A stretch of DNA of 64,000 nucleotides from Anoplopoma fimbria (taxonomy: Eukaryota; Chordata; Actinopteri; Perciformes; Anoplopomatidae): contig NC_072467.1 of the NCBI RefSeq assembly GCF_027596085.1, forward strand, positions 26,571,734 through 26,635,733, written 5' to 3'. Shown here piece by piece: positions 60,251 through 64,000 of this stretch; the stretch's first letter is position 1; every line of letters begins with the position of its first letter. A program made the position numbers and the translations under genes. The notes beneath the pieces were generated by a model. It saw only the letters and a list, made by a program, of their open reading frames with translations. It ran no database searches and had not been told where the DNA came from.

Positions 60251-61650
60251 TTCTGAGGATCCCAGTCTGGACGGGACTTATTCTGGGGTGAGTTAAGGAG
60301 CCTCAGACCAGTTCCAGACAGCAAACCTGGGCTCAGGTAGGCCAACAAGGACAGAGCTGTTCAGATGAAACCAATCGATAACAAATCCCGATTACAGAGG
60401 ATGGACTCACTGCGACCCTCTTCCTCCCCTCCAGTAGGACCAGAACAGAGTCTGGAGGGCGGTCTCTTTTTGGGTGGAACTCCGGAGGGACCTTCATGTG
60501 ACGTGGATGACCATCAACCATGAAAGTTAACCAAGTTCAGCTTCAGTTAGTTGAGACTGTTGGATTCAAAAGTAAAAAAGAAGGAAGGCAGGAGACACTC
60601 AAAAGTGTTTCGAGCAGAAATAAACAGTATTATGGTCGTGCAAATTGAGAATTGTTTTTGGTGTTTTGACTCATCTGAAGGACCGGGACCGTTCCCCGGC
60701 CTCCTGGACCCTCTGGCCCTCGACTACCTGACACCTAGAGTCACCATGGAAACCGGGGAGATGGTGGACAACGAGTACTTTGAGGTAAAACCGATGTGTG
60801 TTTAAATTACTTTTAAAGACTAAATCAACGTACATTCAGATCACCCAAAGACAATGTGCCTACTTCCCACATCAGACAAAGAGCACCGTGATCATCCAAT
60901 TGCATTTGTGTTTGTTTTAATAATGTGTAAGAGTCTGCACATTTCTGCCAAAGCAAATGTTTTCACAACCTTTCCGGATCCACCTGAGGCACAGTCTGTG
61001 ACTGAGCAGCAGGAAGTTTCAGCAGTTTCTGAACCATAGTGTATTTCTTCAGATCCAAGGACCTCAAAGAACAATATATTAAACATAAATCAACTACATA
61101 AAACTCAGCGAGCTCCTGAGGACAGACTCGTTTTACAGCTTAAACAACTGTCACATCTGATTTCCTGATACATAGACATTGTTCAAAGAGTTTGATATCA
61201 ACATTTACACGTCTTCATGGGGGCACTTCCCCTGACAGAAGGTTTTCAATGTGATGTAAGATATGTTATGAGCCAGATCAAGATCTAACATTATTAGATT
61301 TATTGTTTTTATAGTCCTGGTTGGAAATCTGTCCTCAAAGCTTTTGCACAAACAGATTTTTAGAAATACTGAGATCATGTCAGAGCAAGAGAAGAGACCT
61401 GGCCGTAGCGTAAAATACATTTTCATTATACTATTATTATTTCTACATGTCCTATTTGATACTCTTAAGTTGTTATAAGTATGTAGCACAGGGTCTGACC
61501 CTTGAGGGATTTGATTTTAATCAATAAAATCTCAACAATTGACCTTATTGGTGTTATATGTTCCACACTTTTCACTAGTTTAATACCTTGGCGTCAGGTT
61601 TTCTTTGGTTGGAGGCAGGAAAGGTTTTTGATTTATATTTAAACGCAGAG
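60251..61650 (+). pseudogene. Decayed partial copy of the thioesterase/BAAT gene
   Basis: Remnants of exons 2, 3 and 4 in order. At 60251-60336 the acceptor AG is lost and an internal deletion creates GTGAGTTAA. At 60384-60433 only the 3' quarter of exon 3 remains, with its donor changed from TCAGGTAGG to TCCAGTAGG. At 60681-60784 exon 4 has an in-frame deletion removing the LWGGGGQLVEYRSALL region. Part of intron 4 also survives (61495-61650 against 50255-50420). Exons 5-10 are absent. This is a tandem gene duplicate that has degenerated. Confidence 0.85.
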
Positions 61651-62042
61651 TTACTTCTATACAGATGTGTTAAGTAAAGTACATTTTTCCATAAATAAAT
61701 TCTCTGGTTTATTGATCACGTATTGATTGTTTCCTCCTCTGTCTGAATCTCCCAACAGGTTAAAGGTAGAATGTGAAACTGGAGCTGCTCAGACTGTGAA
61801 GCTGCACGTCTTCAGACCACCATGTCCGACACCGGAACCAGTAGCGCAGGAGAACCCCTGGGTCAGTGTTGGTAGGTGGGACCACCCACTGTGGTTGACC
61901 CTTCCCTGGGTGACGGGGGGACCCCATGGTCCGGCTTGTCCCATCCTACAATCCTACATCAAACTACCCGCAACCGCCACCTACTTGCTGATCACTCGAT
62001 TACATCACTCTACCCTTTTCCCGCAGCCCAATTCCTCGGAAA
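61651..62042 (+). other. Putative 5' UTR region of the glutamate-receptor gene
   Basis: A possible small intron runs from GTAGGTGGG (about 61871) to a strong acceptor CCCTTTTCCCGCAG ending at 62026, 16 bases before the receptor ATG. Upstream of that, 61757-61870 could be an untranslated exon. No transcript data are available to decide. Confidence 0.35.
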
Positions 62043-62525
62043 ATGGCGAGGGGTTCAAAGCCCCCTGGCGTCACGGGCCAGTGCGTTTTCTCTCTGCTGA
62101 TGCTGAAGAGCTGCTGGCTGCTGGGCTCTGCCGCAGCCACCATCGTCCAGAAACCCGGCGTGCTAGCGGACTCCCAACAGCCCCTGCAGGAGTACGCCCA
62201 CTCCATCCGTCTGGCTGAAGAAAGAGAAGGGCATCCACCGGCTGGAGGCCATGCTGTTCGCCATCGACCTCATCAACAAGGACCCGGAGCTGCTGCCCAA
62301 CGTGACGCTCGGCGCACGCATCCTGGACACGTGTTCCCGCGACACCTACGCCCTGGAGCAGTCGCTCACCTTCGTGCAGGCGCTCATCGAGAGGGACGGC
62401 TCTGACGTCCACTGCGCCAACGGAGACTCGCCCATCTTCGCCAAGCCAGATAAAGTGGTGGGCGTCATCGGGGCGTCGGCCAGCTCCGTGTCCATCATGT
62501 GGCCAACATCCTGCGACTGTTCAAG
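62043..62525 (+). CDS. grm8: Group III metabotropic glutamate receptor, first coding exon, frame broken
   Basis: Starts [10 protein letters not shown] with a hydrophobic signal-peptide-like stretch ([15 protein letters not shown]). [10 protein letters not shown] follows and then, one frame on, [60 protein letters not shown] and ASASSVSIM; the exon ends at a GTAAGA donor. CANGD-PIF-KPDK fits GRM8 best, with GRM4 next. Group III mGluRs are presynaptic Gi-coupled glutamate receptors. Compared with the family, the DGDITLGGLFPVH to CGE segment is missing between HSIRL and LKKEKG (at 62213-62215, about 71 nt), and one G is missing after SIM (about 62499). Both shift frame. Later exons lie outside the window. 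This may be a pseudogene or carry assembly errors. Confidence 0.75.
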
Positions 62526-63158
62526 GTAAGAGAACGCGTTTGAATCATATGCTGTATATTAGAAGTGGACATAGTCATCGTGACGTCACCCATTGGTTTG
62601 AGGACTGAAGTTTTGAAGCCTTGAGTTCTGTCGCCATCTTGGATATTATATTTGGAATGTAGAGTGACGTAGAGACGAATTATACGTCTCTAGCAGCGAC
62701 CTGTCAATCGCCCTAAAGCATACCCTGCTTTATGGTCTGTTTGACTCTAAATGGAGCATCATTTACTAAATGAACATCATGCTGTGTTGAAGAAGACTTG
62801 AAACTAGAGATTGAGACCATAAACTCATGTTTACAATGTTTACTGAGGGAATAAATCAAGAGAGAAGTAGAGTCATTTTCTCATAGACTTCTATACAACC
62901 AGAGGAGTCGCCCCCTGATGGACAGGAGAGAGAATGCAGGTTGAAGACACTTTCGCATTGTCTTCACTTGGCAGAACCGGAGGTTGCCGTCTGGTGTGAA
63001 TAGGTGTTCCTGCTGCTGTACTGCAAGACATACTTTCACTACTGTTTTCTCTCTTTTTCTTCTCTTGTTGGGTCAAATTGGCAAATTTAGTTGCACCCGA
63101 ACAGGACAGTCAAGTCTGTCTCAAGATACAATAGTCAAACAGGAAGTTTCTTTTTTTT
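62526..63158. other. Start of the grm8-like intron 1
   Basis: Intronic DNA after the donor. It includes a segment (about 62570-62960: AGTGGACATAGTCATCGTGA, CCCATTGGTTTGAGGACTG, CGCCATCTTGGA) that resembles a common fish MITE type. No gene is seen. Confidence 0.5.
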
Positions 63159-63480
63159 AAAGGGACAGTTCACCTTCAAAAATACATATTTTTCCTGAAA
63201 CCTGTAGTTCTTTAAAAAAATGTAGATTGTTTTGGCTTGAAGGCCGATTGTTTGAGATATTGTTTTTCTTTCTCTCTGTTATAAAAAAGGAACTAGATGG
63301 CTCCAAAAACTCAACAGTAGTTACTTTGGTTGAAAATATGAATAAAGTTCCAACATGAAAACTGCTCACAACAAGGTCTGTGGATTCTCTTGAGAAACCG
63401 TCCTGATTTCTGGAAAAAAAGAAGAAGAAAAGTATCGCTGTCCGTCAGAATCATCTGTGACACTGCGTTATACTGAGAGG
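63159..63480. mobile_element. GGGACAGTTCACC-type teleost repeat
   Basis: Starts AAAGGGACAGTTCACCTTCA, continues with AAAATACATATTTTTCCTGA and CCTGTAGTTCTTT, and later has CTGCTCACAACAAGGTCTGT. I recall these blocks in this order from an abundant percomorph MITE. Confidence 0.55.
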
Positions 63481-63487
63481 TGTTTCT

Positions 63488-63612
63488 GGTGGTGGAACAA
63501 GTACCCAGATCTTTTACTGCAGTAAAAGTATCAGTATATACACCACTACAAGCAAGAGTCCTGCGTTCAAAACCTTACTGAAGTAAAAGTATTTCAGTTT
63601 TATCAGCAAAAT
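63488..63612. mobile_element. AGTACTT-type MITE fragment
   Basis: GTGGTGGAACAAGTACCCAG, then TTTTACTGCAGTAAAAGTAT and GAAGTAAAAGTATTTCAG: the same family as the fragments flanking the TRIM units and at 40628-40690. Confidence 0.6.
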
Positions 63613-63614
63613 GT

Positions 63615-63865
63615 ACCGTATTTTCCGCACTATAAGGCGCACTTAAAAGCCTTTAATTTTCTCAAAAAACGACAGTGCGCCTTATAATCCGGAGCGCTTT
63701 ATATATGGATTAATTCTGGTTGTGCTTACTGACCGCGAAGCGGTTTTGTGTGGTACACGGCGCTCTGTCAACATGTTTTAGTAGACTTAGTAAACTACAA
63801 AGCCGCACCGCAGCAGCATCACGGCCACCGTAGTCAGGAGCGTCGCGGAGTAATACACACTGTGC
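63615..63865 (+). mobile_element. DNA-transposon terminus, CCGTATTTTCCGCACTATAA type
   Basis: Begins ACCGTATTTTCCGCACTATA followed by AGGCGCACTTAAAAGCC and the inverted GTGCGCCTTATAATCCGGAG. This is the start of a widespread fish DNA transposon family whose two ends are inverted copies. The element runs past the end of the window. Confidence 0.6.
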
Positions 63866-63997
63866 TTCACCATCACATCACAGTGTGTGTGTATAAGGTT
63901 CACCATCACATTACAGTGTGTGTGTATAAGGTTCACCATCATATCACAGTGTGTGTGTATAAGGTTCACCATCACATTACAGTGTGTGTGTATAAGG
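63866..63997. repeat. 33-bp minisatellite, four units, running off the window
   Basis: Four units beginning TTCACCATCACATTACAGTG and ending TGTATAAGG, with one- or two-base differences; a fifth unit starts at 63998. Confidence 0.95.
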
Positions 63998-64000
63998 TTC

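Noticed and set aside
62071..62412. Antisense 113-residue frame over the receptor exon
   Set aside because: Shadow of the conserved mGluR coding sequence on the other strand.

Overview
This is nuclear DNA of a teleost fish, probably a percomorph. Genes are intron-containing with GT-AG splice sites. The repeats are typical teleost ones: a Rex3/RTE-like LINE end with a GATG-type tail, MITEs with GCTTAGC cores, TAATG-tailed SINE-like elements and long CA, TA and ATT microsatellites. The gene content is vertebrate. No bacterial, phage or CRISPR features are present.

Region 1 (1-19.9 kb) is a tandem array of four TRIM E3 ubiquitin ligase genes on the plus strand. Each encodes RING, B-box, coiled coil and PRY/SPRY in one 1.64-kb coding exon, preceded by an intron and a short shared noncoding exon. 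The left edge of the window lies in the 3' flank of a further unit, so the array continues upstream. Genes 1 and 3 (type A) match each other, as do genes 2 and 4 (type B), in intron indels, C-termini and the transposon in the 3' flank. This points to duplication of a two-gene block of about 10 kb, followed by patchy exchange between neighbours. The SPRY loops vary while the framework is nearly constant.

Region 2 (19.9-32.2 kb) holds two minus-strand genes: ftsj1 (tRNA 2'-O-methyltransferase, 10 exons, apparent frame breaks in the last exon) and a PIM kinase, most likely pim2 (6 exons). Both human orthologues lie in Xp11.23. A pim intron carries about 1 kb of TAATG-based satellite.

Region 3 (32.2-47.8 kb) holds the single-exon plus-strand muscle gene kbtbd13 and then about 11 kb of gene-poor, repeat-rich DNA. 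That DNA includes two apparently identical ~490-bp repeat copies, a TA/GA minisatellite of about 1.1 kb, strong hairpins and a nested MITE.

Region 4 (47.8-64 kb) holds a complete 10-exon acyl-CoA thioesterase/BAAT-family gene with a ~3.1-kb TIR-bounded insertion in one intron. Downstream are a decayed partial copy of that gene and the first coding exon of a group III metabotropic glutamate receptor (grm8-like) with two frame-breaking indels. The window ends in a DNA-transposon terminus with a 33-bp minisatellite.

The genes do not form one pathway. The feature most worth study is the TRIM array: a small, recently expanded and apparently diversifying innate-immunity-type locus.
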